The notes: generated by a model not told the origin, from the sequence alone. DNA of 64,000 nt from Leclercia adecarboxylata (GCF_023639785.1 NZ_CP098325.1:4588001-4652000), one strand, 5' to 3'. Counted from the first letter of the stretch, positions 1 through 8,533 are shown. Program-made: numbers and translations.

Positions 1-290
1 CCTCGGTGCTGCTCACCTCGCGTCTGGGCAGTACCCGCCCGACCATTGCGATGGGCTGGGAGCTGGCGGTGGTGACCATGGCGGTGCTCGGCGGGGTAAA
101 CATTCTGGGCGGTTCCGGCAGCATGGTGGGCGTGATCATCGCCGCCTTCCTGATGGGGCTGGTGACCTTCGGCCTGAGCCTGCTCAACGTGCCGGGCATC
201 GTGATGTCGGTGATCATCGGCGCGATGCTGATTGTGGTGATCTCCCTGCCGATTATCACCCGCCGGATTATGCAGCGAAGACGGATCTAA
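1..290 (+). CDS. Sugar ABC transporter permease, C-terminal part (rhamnose-type)
   Basis: The gene runs off the left edge; codons are in register from base 3. About 95 residues remain, with three hydrophobic segments and the glycine-rich stretch [13 protein letters not shown] typical of the RbsC/AraH/RhaP-RhaQ permease family (BPD_transp_2). Such permeases form the inner-membrane channel with a two-domain ATPase and a periplasmic sugar-binding protein. The next genes are lactaldehyde reductase and rhamnose mutarotase, so L-rhamnose is the likely substrate. That is inference from context. E. coli K-12 imports rhamnose with the unrelated symporter RhaT. The gene ends with a basic tail and TAA at 288-290. 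Confidence 0.85.
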   Translation, partial: SVLLTSRLGSTRPTIAMGWELAVVTMAVLGGVNILGGSGSMVGVIIAAFLMGLVTFGLSLLNVPGIVMSVIIGAMLIVVISLPIITRRIMQRRRI

Positions 291-291
291 C

Positions 292-360
292 TGCCGGGTG
301 GCACTGCGTTTACCCGGCCTACGAAGCCGTAGGCCCGCGCAAGCGCAGCGCCGCCGGGCA
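292..360. repeat. REP-like palindromic repeat
   Basis: An imperfect palindrome between the permease and fucO, with the modules TGCCGGGTGGC, ACCCGGCCTACG and CGTAGGCCCG. The same modules recur at 15670, 30514, 37073, 48023 and 61770, always between genes. This fits the enterobacterial REP/BIME class, which can block 3' exonucleases or bind gyrase or IHF. Confidence 0.75.
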
Positions 361-390
361 TAAAAATCACCGTAATTAAGGAGAATTATC

Positions 391-1539
391 ATGAGCTTTA
401 TGTTGGCGCTGCCGAAAATCAGCCTGCACGGCGCAGGCGCAATTGGCGATATGGTTAAGCTGGTGGCGAACAAACAGTGGGGTACCGCGCTGATTGTTAC
501 CGACGGTCAGCTGGTGAAAATGGGCCTGCTCGACAGCCTGTTTACCGCCCTCGACGCACAGCAGATGCCCTATCACCTGTTCGACGCGGTGTTCCCGAAC
601 CCGACGGAAGAACTGGTCCAGCAGGGCTTTGCCGCTTTCCAGGATGCGCAGTGCGATTACATCATCGCCTTCGGCGGCGGCAGCCCGATTGACACCGCCA
701 AAGCGATTAAAATTCTCACCGCCAATCCCGGTCCGTCTACCGCTTACTCCGGCGTCGGCAAAGTGCTCAACCCCGGCGTGCCGCTGGTGGCGATCAACAC
801 CACCGCTGGTACGGCGGCAGAGATGACCAGCAACGCGGTGATCATCGACTCTGCCCGTCAGGTCAAAGAGGTCATCATCGACCCGAACATCATCCCGGAT
901 ATCGCCGTGGATGACGCCAGCGTGATGCTCGATATTCCGGCCGCCGTGACGGCAGCCACCGGCATGGATGCCCTGACCCACGCCATCGAAGCCTGGGTCT
1001 CCGTCGGTGCCCACCCGCTCACCGATGCCAACGCGCTGGAGGCGATTCGCCTGATCGCCCGCTGGCTGCCGGAGGCGGTCAACAATGGCCACAATCTCGT
1101 GGCGCGCGAGCAGATGGCGTACGGGCAGTATCTGGCGGGCATGGCCTTTAACAGCGCCGGGCTGGGGCTGGTGCACGCCCTGGCCCACCAGCCGGGGGCC
1201 ACGCACAACCTGCCGCACGGCGTCTGCAACGCCATCCTGCTGCCGATCATCGAAAACTTTAACCGCCCGAACGCCGTGGAACGCTTTGCCCGCGTGGCCC
1301 AGGCGATGGGCGTGGATACCCGCGACATGAGCGACGAAACCGCCAGCATGGAGGCGATCAACGCCATTCGCGCCCTGAGCACCCGCGTCGGGATCCCGTC
1401 CGGCTTCAGCAAGCTGGGCGTGACCAAAGCCGACATCGAAGGCTGGCTCGACAAAGCCCTCGCCGACCCATGCGCTCCCTGCAACCCGCGCAGCGCCAGC
1501 CGCGACGAGGTGCGCGAACTCTATCTGGAGGCATTATGA
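391..1539 (+). CDS. fucO: Lactaldehyde reductase, iron-dependent alcohol dehydrogenase
   Basis: Reduces L-lactaldehyde, made from rhamnose by the RhaD aldolase step, to L-1,2-propanediol with NADH. It has 382 residues, the length of E. coli FucO. The nucleotide-binding GGGSPID is at residues 95-101. The iron ligands expected from FucO are present: D193 and H197 in DALTHAIE, H262 in VHALAH and H276 in LPHGV. A GGAG ribosome site precedes the ATG. It overlaps rhaM by four bases (ATGA), so the two are translationally coupled. It is only moderately similar to E. coli FucO and sits in the rhamnose cluster, so a rhamnose-specific paralogue is equally possible. Confidence 0.9.
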   Translation: MSFMLALPKISLHGAGAIGDMVKLVANKQWGTALIVTDGQLVKMGLLDSLFTALDAQQMPYHLFDAVFPNPTEELVQQGFAAFQDAQCDYIIAFGGGSPIDTAKAIKILTANPGPSTAYSGVGKVLNPGVPLVAINTTAGTAAEMTSNAVIIDSARQVKEVIIDPNIIPDIAVDDASVMLDIPAAVTAATGMDALTHAIEAWVSVGAHPLTDANALEAIRLIARWLPEAVNNGHNLVAREQMAYGQYLAGMAFNSAGLGLVHALAHQPGATHNLPHGVCNAILLPIIENFNRPNAVERFARVAQAMGVDTRDMSDETASMEAINAIRALSTRVGIPSGFSKLGVTKADIEGWLDKALADPCAPCNPRSASRDEVRELYLEAL

Positions 1540-1850
1540 TCCGCAAAGCCTTTGTGATGCAGGTTAACCCTGACGCACACGAGGAGTATGAACGTCGCCA
1601 CAACCCCATCTGGCCCGAGCTGGAAGCGGTGCTGAAAGACCACGGGGCGCACCACTACGCCATCTGGCTCGATAAAGAGCGTAACCTGCTGTTTGCCACG
1701 GTAGAGATTGAGTCCGAGGAGCGCTGGAACGCGGTGGCGAATACCGACGTCTGCCAGCGCTGGTGGAAATATATGGGAGAAGTCATGCCCTCTAATCCGG
1801 ATAACAGCCCGGTGAGTAGCGGGCTGAAAGAGGTGTTTTACCTGGCCTGA
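1536..1850 (+). CDS. rhaM: L-rhamnose mutarotase
   Basis: Interconverts alpha and beta anomers of L-rhamnose so that RhaA isomerase gets the right form. The product is 104 residues, the same length as E. coli RhaM and nearly identical in sequence, with the family segments [11 protein letters not shown] and CQRWWKYM. I chose the ATG at 1536, inside the fucO stop, because it matches the family N-terminus [11 protein letters not shown] longer frame opens upstream but only reads through fucO. Its 3' end overlaps the convergent rafB by 13 bases, leaving no room for a terminator between them. Confidence 0.97.
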   Translation: MIRKAFVMQVNPDAHEEYERRHNPIWPELEAVLKDHGAHHYAIWLDKERNLLFATVEIESEERWNAVANTDVCQRWWKYMGEVMPSNPDNSPVSSGLKEVFYLA

Positions 1851-3112
1851 TGCGTTAACGCTGCCGCGCTCGCGGCAGCGATCTCCCGCTTGCTGCTCAA
1901 CGTAAACGCCGACACCAGCGTAATCGCCAGCACAAAACAGCCCAGCATCAGATAGGTATCCTGGAAGCCGATCCGGTCATACATATTTCCGGCAAAGGCG
2001 GAGAGGAAAATCGCCGCCAGCTGCTTGGAAAAGTTGAAACCAATCAGGTAGATGGTCGCTGACAGCCGGGTATCGAACACCCCGGTGATGTACTTAAATG
2101 CGCCCACCAGCAGGAAAGGAACTTCCAGGGCGTGCAGCATCTTCAGGGCCACCACTTCGACGGCGGTGGTAGCAAATGACGACCCGATTATGCGCGTCGC
2201 CATAATCAGCCCGGCAATCAGCAGCGTATTCTTCGCACCGATGCGGTTAATGATCCACGGCGAGCAGAACATGATGATGGCGTTACAGATTTCACCCGCG
2301 GTGGTGGCAAAACCAAACGCCCGCGTGCCCGCCTCTGGCGTAGCGAAGAAGGTTTTAAAGAAGGTGGCGAACTGCTGATCGAAGACGTCATACACGCAGG
2401 CCACGCCAATCACGTACAAAATGAACATCCACATTTTGCGCTGGCGGAACAGGTTAATCACGGTTCTGACGGTGATCTGCGGCTGGTTAGCGCCCAGGGC
2501 GTTCATCACCTGCGCGGTCTGGTTGGGCTTCGGTTTTGCCACCACTAACAGCAGCATCAGCACCAGCGCCGCGGCGGAGCCCATCCAGAACACATACGAG
2601 GGATCGATGCCGAACAGGATGCCCCCTGTCGAGGCGCACAGCCCCCAGCCCAGACAGCCGAACATGCGCGCTTTGCCATATTCAAAAAAACTGTTGCGGC
2701 TCACGCGCTCGATGTAGGCCTCAATGGCCCCCGATCCCGCCGAGAAGACAAAGCCGATATACAACCCGCCGCTCAGCGCCCCAAGCCAGATGTTGGTTTT
2801 CAGCAGCGGAGCGAAGACGTAAAGGAAGAACGGCGCGAACAGAAACAGCAGCACCGCGATGATCCACAGCAGGTGTTTTTTCAGCCCCAGCTTGTCGGAC
2901 ACCACCCCCAGCACCGGCTGGAAGGAGATGGCGGAGAGCGAGATGCAGGAGAAGACAATCCCGGTATGGGTTTTATTCAGGCCGATGATATCCGACAGCC
3001 AGATCGGCAGGAACGGAAAGCAGGTGGCCATAATGAAGAAGTAGAGAAAGAAGAACGATCCGAAGATCCAGAAGTTCGGATTGTCTTTGTGGGTACAGGC
3101 AGTCGTGTTCAT
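1838..3112 (-). CDS. rafB: Oligosaccharide:H+ symporter, LacY family (raffinose/melibiose permease)
   Basis: Inner-membrane proton symporter of the LacY/RafB/CscB group in the major facilitator superfamily, 424 residues and 12 predicted helices. The N-terminus [25 protein letters not shown] and family motifs such as [13 protein letters not shown] are very close to plasmid-borne RafB and to MelY of Enterobacter cloacae. The ATG at 3112 follows a GAGG site. A TTG five codons upstream is less likely. It lies 44 bases after the alpha-galactosidase gene on the same strand, so the operon imports and then hydrolyses alpha-galactosides. Raffinose versus melibiose preference cannot be read from sequence; melY would be an equally fair name. 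Confidence 0.88.
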   Translation of the reverse strand: MNTTACTHKDNPNFWIFGSFFFLYFFIMATCFPFLPIWLSDIIGLNKTHTGIVFSCISLSAISFQPVLGVVSDKLGLKKHLLWIIAVLLFLFAPFFLYVFAPLLKTNIWLGALSGGLYIGFVFSAGSGAIEAYIERVSRNSFFEYGKARMFGCLGWGLCASTGGILFGIDPSYVFWMGSAAALVLMLLLVVAKPKPNQTAQVMNALGANQPQITVRTVINLFRQRKMWMFILYVIGVACVYDVFDQQFATFFKTFFATPEAGTRAFGFATTAGEICNAIIMFCSPWIINRIGAKNTLLIAGLIMATRIIGSSFATTAVEVVALKMLHALEVPFLLVGAFKYITGVFDTRLSATIYLIGFNFSKQLAAIFLSAFAGNMYDRIGFQDTYLMLGCFVLAITLVSAFTLSSKREIAAASAAALTHQAR

Positions 3113-3156
3113 TATTTTTATCCTCAACTCAGGGCCGGTTGCCCGGCCCGTTGCCC

Positions 3157-5280
3157 TTATACGCGTTCAACACCAATCAGAATGGCGGTTTCCGGATCCA
3201 GAACCGGCAGCGCCAGCCCCGCCTGCATCAGCCATTCACCGCTCACCGTTTGCGGTGCTTCCATCCAGGCCGGCAGCTTGCGCATGGTGTGGCCCCCTTC
3301 ACCGGTCAGGCGGATATTGGGGTGATCCAGCAGCGTAATGCGGTACCGGGCGTTGGCCGCCAGGCCCGGCATGCGCAGCGGCATCATCAGGGTGTAATCC
3401 GGCATCGCCATCTGGCTGACAATAAACAGCCCCTGCCCCCGATCTGCGCTCACAATCCCCTGCGCCAGGGTGGTGCTGTCAGGCATGTCCACGCGCCACT
3501 GGGTGCCGTGGTGGATCACCTCCCGCCACTGCTTATGCAGGGCAGCGTAGTGCCGGTAACCCTCGTGCTCCTGCTCGTCCACGGTTAACGGATCCAGCTC
3601 CAGCCCCATATGCCCGAACAGCGCCGTCAGGCCGCGGAAGGCGATGCTGTGCTGGCGGAAGGTGGCGTGGCATTTATGATGACCGATATGCGCGCCCATC
3701 ACCTCCGGCGGGAAGAAATAGCTCATACCACGCTGGATGGTATTCCGTTCCAGGGCGTCGTTATTATCAGACGCCCAGAAGCGATGGCAGCGGGTCAGCA
3801 CTTCATAGTCGATGCGTCCTCCACCAGAGGAGCAGGATTCAAACTCCACGTGCGGGAAGCGCTCGCCCAGAGTATCCAGCAGACGATAGAACTGCCGGGT
3901 CTGGGCGTCGGCGGCGGCTTTGCCGTTATGCCCTGGCTGCACCAGCTCGCGGTTCATGTCCCACTTCACATAGTCAACCTTATGCTCACCCAGCAGCCAG
4001 CTCATCCGCTCCAGAAGGTAGTTGAAGGCGGCAGGAATGTTAAGGTTCAGCACCCACTGATGGCGGCCGGTGGCCTGTTCGTACCCCGGTAAGGCCAGCA
4101 CCCAGTCAGGGTGGGCGCGGTACAGATCCGAGTTCGGGTTAATCATCTCCGGCTCGACCCAGATACCAAACTCCATCCCGAGCTCTTTCACGTGGTTAAT
4201 CACCGGCGTTAAGCCGTTGGGGTATTTTTGCTCGTCGAGATACCAGTCGCCCAGCGCGGCGTGGTCGTCGTTGCGCCCCTTAAACCAGCCATCATCGATG
4301 ATAAAGCGCTCAACGCCCAGCGAAGCCGCCTCGGTGGCCATCCGCATGATGTACTCAGGATTGTGGTTAAAGTAGATCCCCTCCCAGGTATTGAGATGCA
4401 CCGGGCGCGGTTTGTTTTCCGGGAAGCGAATAATGTTGCTGCGCAGATAGCGGTGGAACTGCTGGCTCATGCCGTTCAGCCCTTGCGCGGAGTAGCTGGC
4501 GTAGAGGCGTGGCGTCCAGAGGGTTTCGCCCTCACTGATTGCCATTTCACCCGGCAAATAGAGCGCTTCAGCCTGCAGATAGCGACGGCCATCGGTTTTA
4601 GCCTCGGCGCGCAGGCGATGGTTGCCGCTCCAGCCCAGATGCACGCCCCAGACGTCGCCGTGCATTTCGCCAAAGCCCGGCGTGCCGCTAATCAGCGCCG
4701 GGAAATGTTCATGAGAGCTGCGGCCGCGGCGGTTTTCGATCACAAAGCTGTCGTGCTCCAGCAGCAAGCGATGCGGCTGGAACTCACGGATCCAGCGGCC
4801 ATGAAAGGCCATCACTTCCCGGGCACGTTCCGCCAGCGGGAGGGTGACGGCCAGGCGCTCAACCTGCCACGGCTGGCTTTTGAGATTGGTCAGGCCGTGG
4901 CGGACGGCGAGCACGCCGCTGTCATCAAGGGCTATCTCGCTGGTCAGGCGCAGACCGGCGTTGTGATCTTCGGCGGTGAGGGTCAGGGTTTGCCCCTCCT
5001 GCGATACCGCAAGGGTACGGAACTTCGGCGAGCCATCCAGCCCCTGGCGGTGGCCTTCAATGCCCGGGGCGCCAAACAGGCCGTGAGCAAGTTCCGCCAT
5101 CAGCGTCACCGGCGTGTCAACGTCCAGTCTGCCGTTAGCAACCGGGCGGGAAAGGGTAGCCGCATCCTGCGGCGAAAAGTGGCGAAGGTGCGGTCCCCAG
5201 TAAAGAATTTCGGCGAACGGGTGGGTTTTGATCACCACATCCACCGTTTCGCTCGCGAGTCGTAAAACAGCCTCTTGCAT
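3157..5280 (-). CDS. rafA: Alpha-galactosidase, GH36
   Basis: Cytoplasmic retaining alpha-galactosidase that releases galactose from melibiose, raffinose and related sugars. The 707-residue product matches the RafA-type GH36 length and is unrelated to the NAD-dependent GH4 MelA of E. coli. The predicted nucleophile is D441 in KWDMNRE and the acid/base is D505 in WASDNND; the ESCSSGGGRID segment lies between them. The start at 5280 follows AGGAGATGTCCG; 21 more in-frame codons upstream have no ribosome site and would cover the operators. It is the first gene of the operon, followed by rafB. A long open frame on the opposite strand is a shadow. Confidence 0.93.
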   Translation of the reverse strand: MQEAVLRLASETVDVVIKTHPFAEILYWGPHLRHFSPQDAATLSRPVANGRLDVDTPVTLMAELAHGLFGAPGIEGHRQGLDGSPKFRTLAVSQEGQTLTLTAEDHNAGLRLTSEIALDDSGVLAVRHGLTNLKSQPWQVERLAVTLPLAERAREVMAFHGRWIREFQPHRLLLEHDSFVIENRRGRSSHEHFPALISGTPGFGEMHGDVWGVHLGWSGNHRLRAEAKTDGRRYLQAEALYLPGEMAISEGETLWTPRLYASYSAQGLNGMSQQFHRYLRSNIIRFPENKPRPVHLNTWEGIYFNHNPEYIMRMATEAASLGVERFIIDDGWFKGRNDDHAALGDWYLDEQKYPNGLTPVINHVKELGMEFGIWVEPEMINPNSDLYRAHPDWVLALPGYEQATGRHQWVLNLNIPAAFNYLLERMSWLLGEHKVDYVKWDMNRELVQPGHNGKAAADAQTRQFYRLLDTLGERFPHVEFESCSSGGGRIDYEVLTRCHRFWASDNNDALERNTIQRGMSYFFPPEVMGAHIGHHKCHATFRQHSIAFRGLTALFGHMGLELDPLTVDEQEHEGYRHYAALHKQWREVIHHGTQWRVDMPDSTTLAQGIVSADRGQGLFIVSQMAMPDYTLMMPLRMPGLAANARYRITLLDHPNIRLTGEGGHTMRKLPAWMEAPQTVSGEWLMQAGLALPVLDPETAILIGVERV

Positions 5281-5316
5281 CGGACATCTCCTGTCATCGG
5301 GATATCCTGAGTTTTG

Positions 5317-5356
5317 ATCCGAAACGTTTCGGATACAAACCAAAACGTTTCGGTTT
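5317..5356. promoter_or_regulatory. Two LacI-type operators before rafA
   Basis: A perfect 18-bp palindrome ATCCGAAACGTTTCGGAT (5317-5334) is followed by an imperfect one, AAACCAAAACGTTTCGGTTT (5337-5356). Their centres are about 21 bases apart, two helical turns. They lie between rafR and rafA. Paired operators with this core are known for the plasmid raffinose operon, so RafR is the expected ligand. Confidence 0.85.
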
Positions 5357-5384
5357 TGTGATCGGGTTTAGAAATTGGGGAAAA

Positions 5385-6380
5385 TTATGCCGTCTGTCCC
5401 GGAGAGAAGTCCGGCTGCCACAGCACCTGAAGCTGGCTGAGTTCGCCGCCGTTAATCAGTTGCAGCACCATATCGGCAATCTGCTTGCCCACGCCCTGGC
5501 GGGTGGACTGGATCACCGCCGCCACGTCAACATCAACAATGCTGTCCTGCGGCAGGCCATCGTAGACCACCAGCGATACGGCGTGCTCGCCGGTTAAACG
5601 TCCCATCTGCGCCAGCGCCATCGCTGCGCCATCGCCGTGGGTGTTGCAGTCGGTGACGATCGCCGTCGGAGGCACGTCCAGCCCCAGTAGCGCCTGCGTG
5701 GTGGTGTATCCCGCGCGGCGTGAAGGGGGCATAGTGCGCAGCCATTCGCTGGAGAGCCCCGCCTCTTTCAGCGCGTCAAGATAGCCCTGACGGCGCTGGG
5801 TGATGAACGCCTGATTGTGGCTTTCACCCAGGTAGGCGATGCGCTGATGCCCGCGTGCAATCAGGCGTTGAGTGGCGGTGTGGGTACCTGCATAGTTATC
5901 AAAGTCAAACCAGGCGTAGGGCTCAGGCAGATGGCTGCGACCGAGCGCCAGGAACGGGAACCCGACGGCCTGGAGCTGCTCAAGGCGCGGATCGTTGTCG
6001 AGCGTGTGCGCCACAATCAGCGCATCCACGCGTCGGCTCTGCACCATGCGCATGTAGCTGTGCTTGTCGGCCAGGTCGTCGTCGGCAATGAGCAGTAAGT
6101 CGATCTCGTGCCGGGCTAACTCGTGGCTAATTTCGCCGACCATCTCCATAAACACGCTGTTGTTGAGCGGAACGGGATGCACCGGAAAGACCAGCCCCAC
6201 GGCGTCGATCTTGCCCATCTTCAGACGGCGGGCAAGGGTGTTCGGGCGATAGCCACGTCGCTGCGCTTCGGCCTCCACGCGGGCACGCGTCTCGCTGGAA
6301 ACGTCAAAATAGCCGTTGAGGGCGCGGCTTACCGTCGTTACCGACAGGCCCAGTTCTTTAGCAATGGCTTTAAGCGACAT
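5385..6380 (-). CDS. rafR: LacI-family repressor of the alpha-galactoside operon
   Basis: DNA-binding repressor of 331 residues. The helix-turn-helix and hinge helix are at residues 1-60 (SLKAIAKELGLSVTTVSRALNGY, then RRLKMGK), followed by a periplasmic-binding-protein-like sugar domain. I chose the ATG at 6380 because the family begins MSLKAIA; the longer frame has no ribosome site. It lies on the same strand directly upstream of rafA, with two operators in the gap. It should therefore repress rafAB, and possibly itself if the upstream cupin regulator is co-transcribed. The inducer is probably melibiose or galactose-containing sugars (inference). Confidence 0.88.
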   Translation of the reverse strand: MSLKAIAKELGLSVTTVSRALNGYFDVSSETRARVEAEAQRRGYRPNTLARRLKMGKIDAVGLVFPVHPVPLNNSVFMEMVGEISHELARHEIDLLLIADDDLADKHSYMRMVQSRRVDALIVAHTLDNDPRLEQLQAVGFPFLALGRSHLPEPYAWFDFDNYAGTHTATQRLIARGHQRIAYLGESHNQAFITQRRQGYLDALKEAGLSSEWLRTMPPSRRAGYTTTQALLGLDVPPTAIVTDCNTHGDGAAMALAQMGRLTGEHAVSLVVYDGLPQDSIVDVDVAAVIQSTRQGVGKQIADMVLQLINGGELSQLQVLWQPDFSPGQTA

Positions 6381-6399
6381 GATTTTCCGTGTCTTTGGG

Positions 6400-6948
6400 T
6401 TAGTTTTGTTCCGCCACCATGAGCGCGTACGTATCGGGCTCAAGGGCTTTGAAGATGTGCGGCTGGTCGGCAGGATAGCAAATATAGTCCCCCTGCCCCA
6501 GCTCCTCGGGTGCTTCGGTCAGGCCAATCAGCGCCCGCCCCTTCATCACAATCATATGCTCAACCGACCCCGGCGGATGGGGATGCGAGATACGGTCGGC
6601 CCCCGGCTGGGCCATCAGAATATAGATATCGCGTCGGGCGCCCGGCGGACAGGCCGCCAGCAAAATGGCTTCAAAGTTGGCCTGCTCCGCAACCACTTTA
6701 GTGCCTTCCCCGAGGCGGATCACCTGTGTGGTGGGCTGCTGCGGTTCGAGCAAACGGGCAAAGGGGATATCCAGCGCCACGCACAGCGACCACAGGGTTT
6801 CGAGGCTGGGATTGCCGTTGCCGGACTCCAGCTGGGAGAGGGTGGACTTGGCGATCCCGGCACGGCGGGCAATTTCCGCCAGTGAAAGCCCGGTCCGCAT
6901 GCGCTCTCGCACCAGACTTTTGGCGATCACGCTGATTGGCTGCGTCAT
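6400..6948 (-). CDS. XRE-family regulator with C-terminal cupin domain
   Basis: A 182-residue two-domain regulator. An N-terminal helix-turn-helix (LSLAEIARRAGIAKSTLSQLESG) is followed by a cupin barrel with the metal/ligand-type segment HPHPPGSVEHMIVMKG. The ATG at 6948 has GAGG five bases upstream; an ATG four codons earlier has none. It is divergent from azlC with about 100 bases between them, the usual layout for a local regulator of an exporter. It also lies 19 bases upstream of rafR on the same strand, so read-through into rafR is possible. The ligand is unknown; an amino acid is a reasonable guess from the azlCD neighbour. Confidence 0.85.
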   Translation of the reverse strand: MTQPISVIAKSLVRERMRTGLSLAEIARRAGIAKSTLSQLESGNGNPSLETLWSLCVALDIPFARLLEPQQPTTQVIRLGEGTKVVAEQANFEAILLAACPPGARRDIYILMAQPGADRISHPHPPGSVEHMIVMKGRALIGLTEAPEELGQGDYICYPADQPHIFKALEPDTYALMVAEQN

Positions 6949-6973
6949 AAACGGCCTCATATACTGTTAAATC

Positions 6974-7035
6974 GAACGAATCGTTCATCTTGATAAACGA
7001 TCTTATTGCGTTCATTATAATGGATACTCGTTCGA
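6974..7035. promoter_or_regulatory. Candidate operator and promoter between the cupin regulator and azlC
   Basis: GAACGAATCGTTC (6974-6986) is a palindrome with one central base. The half-site CGTTC recurs at 7009-7013, and TCGTTCGA is at 7028-7035. TATAAT at 7016-7021 is a good -10 for azlC; the best upstream match, TTGATA at 6990, is spaced too far (20 bases). The repeats bracket this -10, as expected for a regulator of azlCD. Functional assignment is inference. Confidence 0.5.
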
Positions 7036-7050
7036 TATGGCTAAATTTGT

Positions 7051-7710
7051 ATGAAACACTCTCTCTCATGTCTTAAAGGCGACACCATCAAAGCGATTAT
7101 CCTGGTGTGTCTGGCGGTGGGCGTCGTGGGAATGTCCTACGGCTCGCTGGCGATGGCGTATGGCTTTCCGCTGTGGGTGCCGTTTGTGCTCTCCATTTCG
7201 GTACTGGCGGGCGCGTCGGAATTTATGTTCATCGGCATCGTCGCCAGCGGCGGCAACCCTCTTGCTGCGGCCGCCGCCGGGCTGCTGGTTAACGCTCGCC
7301 ATGTGCCGTTTGGCGTAACGGTGCGTGAGCTGGTGGGCAAACGGGGCGCCAGCTTCCTGGGCTGCCACATTATGAACGACGAAAGCGTGGTGTTTGGCCT
7401 GTCGCAAAAAACGCCGGAACAGCGCAAAGCCGCCTACTGGCTCTGCGGCCTGGGCGTAGCGATAATCTGGCCGCTGGGCACCCTGCTGGGGGCAATGGTC
7501 GGCAAGCTGCTGCCCGAACCGGAAACCATCGGGCTGGATGCGGTCTTCCCGGCCATCTTGCTGGCCTTAGTCGTGCCTGCCTTTAAAAACCGTACCACGC
7601 TGATCCGCGCCTGTAGCGGTGCGGCGCTGTCGCTGGCCGCGGTGCCCTTTGCACCGGTAGGCCTGCCGGTACTGCTCTCTCTGCTTGGCCTTGCCACGAG
7701 GAAGAAATAA
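7051..7710 (+). CDS. AzlC-family branched-chain amino-acid exporter, large subunit
   Basis: Inner-membrane protein of 219 residues with about five to six hydrophobic segments. It belongs to the AzlC/YgaZ family that, with a small AzlD/YgaH partner, exports valine and azaleucine. Family features are ASEFMFIG, LLVNARHVPFG and the AVFPAILLALVVP segment. No good ribosome site precedes the ATG at 7051, so the true start is uncertain, although no better in-frame start is visible before the first membrane helix. It overlaps the azlD start by one base (TAATG). Substrate is by family analogy only. Confidence 0.88.
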   Translation: MKHSLSCLKGDTIKAIILVCLAVGVVGMSYGSLAMAYGFPLWVPFVLSISVLAGASEFMFIGIVASGGNPLAAAAAGLLVNARHVPFGVTVRELVGKRGASFLGCHIMNDESVVFGLSQKTPEQRKAAYWLCGLGVAIIWPLGTLLGAMVGKLLPEPETIGLDAVFPAILLALVVPAFKNRTTLIRACSGAALSLAAVPFAPVGLPVLLSLLGLATRKK

Positions 7711-8033
7711 TGGAAAACATGACCGTCTTTATCCTCGGCATCGCCCTGCTCTCTGGGGGCACCTACCTGATGCGTCTTGGCGGGGCAAAACTGGGCAGCC
7801 GGTTAGCCCTGTCGGAACGCGCCCAGGCGTTGCTTTCCGATGCGGCAACGGTGCTGCTGTTTTCGGTGGCGCTGGCGACCACCTTCTACGAAGGGGAACA
7901 TTTTGCCGGGATGGCGCGGGTGGTGGGCGTGGCGTTTGCGGTATTCCTTGCCTGGCGCAAGGTGCCGTTGATTTTCGTGATCGTCGCGGCGGCGGTGGTA
8001 ACGGCGTTATTACGCCTGGCGGGCATAAACTAA
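7710..8033 (+). CDS. AzlD-family exporter small subunit
   Basis: A 107-residue hydrophobic protein with three to four membrane segments, of the AzlD/YgaH family, which pairs with AzlC to form the exporter. The family features GGTYLMRLGG and a conserved FSVALATTFYEGEHF segment are visible. Translation is coupled to azlC through the TAATG overlap. The stop codon runs straight into the hairpin at 8032, which ends this operon and also the convergent small gene. Confidence 0.87.
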   Translation: MENMTVFILGIALLSGGTYLMRLGGAKLGSRLALSERAQALLSDAATVLLFSVALATTFYEGEHFAGMARVVGVAFAVFLAWRKVPLIFVIVAAAVVTALLRLAGIN

Positions 8034-8058
8034 AAAAGCGCCCCGGGGGCGCTCTTTC
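8032..8058. terminator. Bidirectional terminator between azlD and the DUF1471 gene
   Basis: A run of six A, then the GC stem AGCGCC with a CCGGG loop and GGCGCT, then CTTT. It is T-rich when read on the minus strand and so suits the DUF1471 transcript. The same hairpin is copied at 8491-8517. Confidence 0.75.
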
Positions 8059-8074
8059 GACAGATGCTGTGTGC

Positions 8075-8287
8075 TTATTTGTTCAGTTCAGCGGTCATGT
8101 GCACGCGGTTACCGGTGAAAGCCTGGGTAATGGTGTAAGACGATGCGCCCGCCTGCTGAGCCTGTGCGGCGATTTTCGCTTCTGCGCCGTCAATGGTGCT
8201 GGCGGAGGCGGTAACAGACTGGGCAGCGAAAGAACCGAAAGAAGTAGCCAGAGCGATAACAGCGACAAAAGTTTTGATGCTTTTCAT
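8075..8287 (-). CDS. Small periplasmic DUF1471 (YdgH/BhsA/McbA-like) protein, copy 1
   Basis: A 70-residue precursor: Sec signal peptide about residues 1-22 (MKSIKTFVAVIALATSFGSFA), then a roughly 48-residue DUF1471 domain with AQAQQAGASSYTITQAF and a C-terminal beta strand. The family (YhcN, BhsA, McbA, YjfY) consists of envelope proteins linked to stress and biofilm formation; no biochemical activity is established. It has AAAGGGTCACTATC before the ATG, a usable ribosome site. Its protein is identical to that of copy 2 at 8534. The specific family member cannot be named from sequence alone. Confidence 0.88.
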   Translation of the reverse strand: MKSIKTFVAVIALATSFGSFAAQSVTASASTIDGAEAKIAAQAQQAGASSYTITQAFTGNRVHMTAELNK

Positions 8288-8424
8288 GATAGTGACCCTT
8301 TCATTAAGTTGTTTGGTGTAAGGCGCCGTGCCTTGATGTGATAAATAATAGGCCTCATCGCCGACAACTGATAGCGGAAGGATTTGCTATAAAGATTCAA
8401 AATTACTGACAAACTTATCAGAGC

Positions 8425-8467
8425 CAAAAAATAGCCTGCCCGGGTAGCCGCGGCAGGCTTTATTTTG
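8425..8467. terminator. Hairpin between the two DUF1471 copies
   Basis: AGCCTGCC (8433-8440) pairs with GGCAGGCT (8452-8459). An A-run lies on the left and TTTATTTT on the right, so it can stop transcription in both directions. It is unique to the spacer, not duplicated. Confidence 0.7.
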
Positions 8468-8490
8468 TGAAGAAGCGATCGCTGAAAACG

Positions 8491-8517
8491 AAAAAAGCGC
8501 CCCGGGGGCGCTCTTTC
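8491..8517. terminator. Terminator of DUF1471 copy 2
   Basis: Exact counterpart of the hairpin at 8032-8058, carried along in the duplication; A6, GC stem, then CTTT. It ends the minus-strand transcript of copy 2, so the copies are probably separate transcription units. Confidence 0.7.
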
Positions 8518-8533
8518 GACAGATGCTTTTTGC

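Noticed and set aside
4228..5265. 345-codon open frame antisense to rafA
   Set aside because: Composition artefact of GC-rich third positions; no ribosome site, no recognisable domain, and rafA is clearly real.
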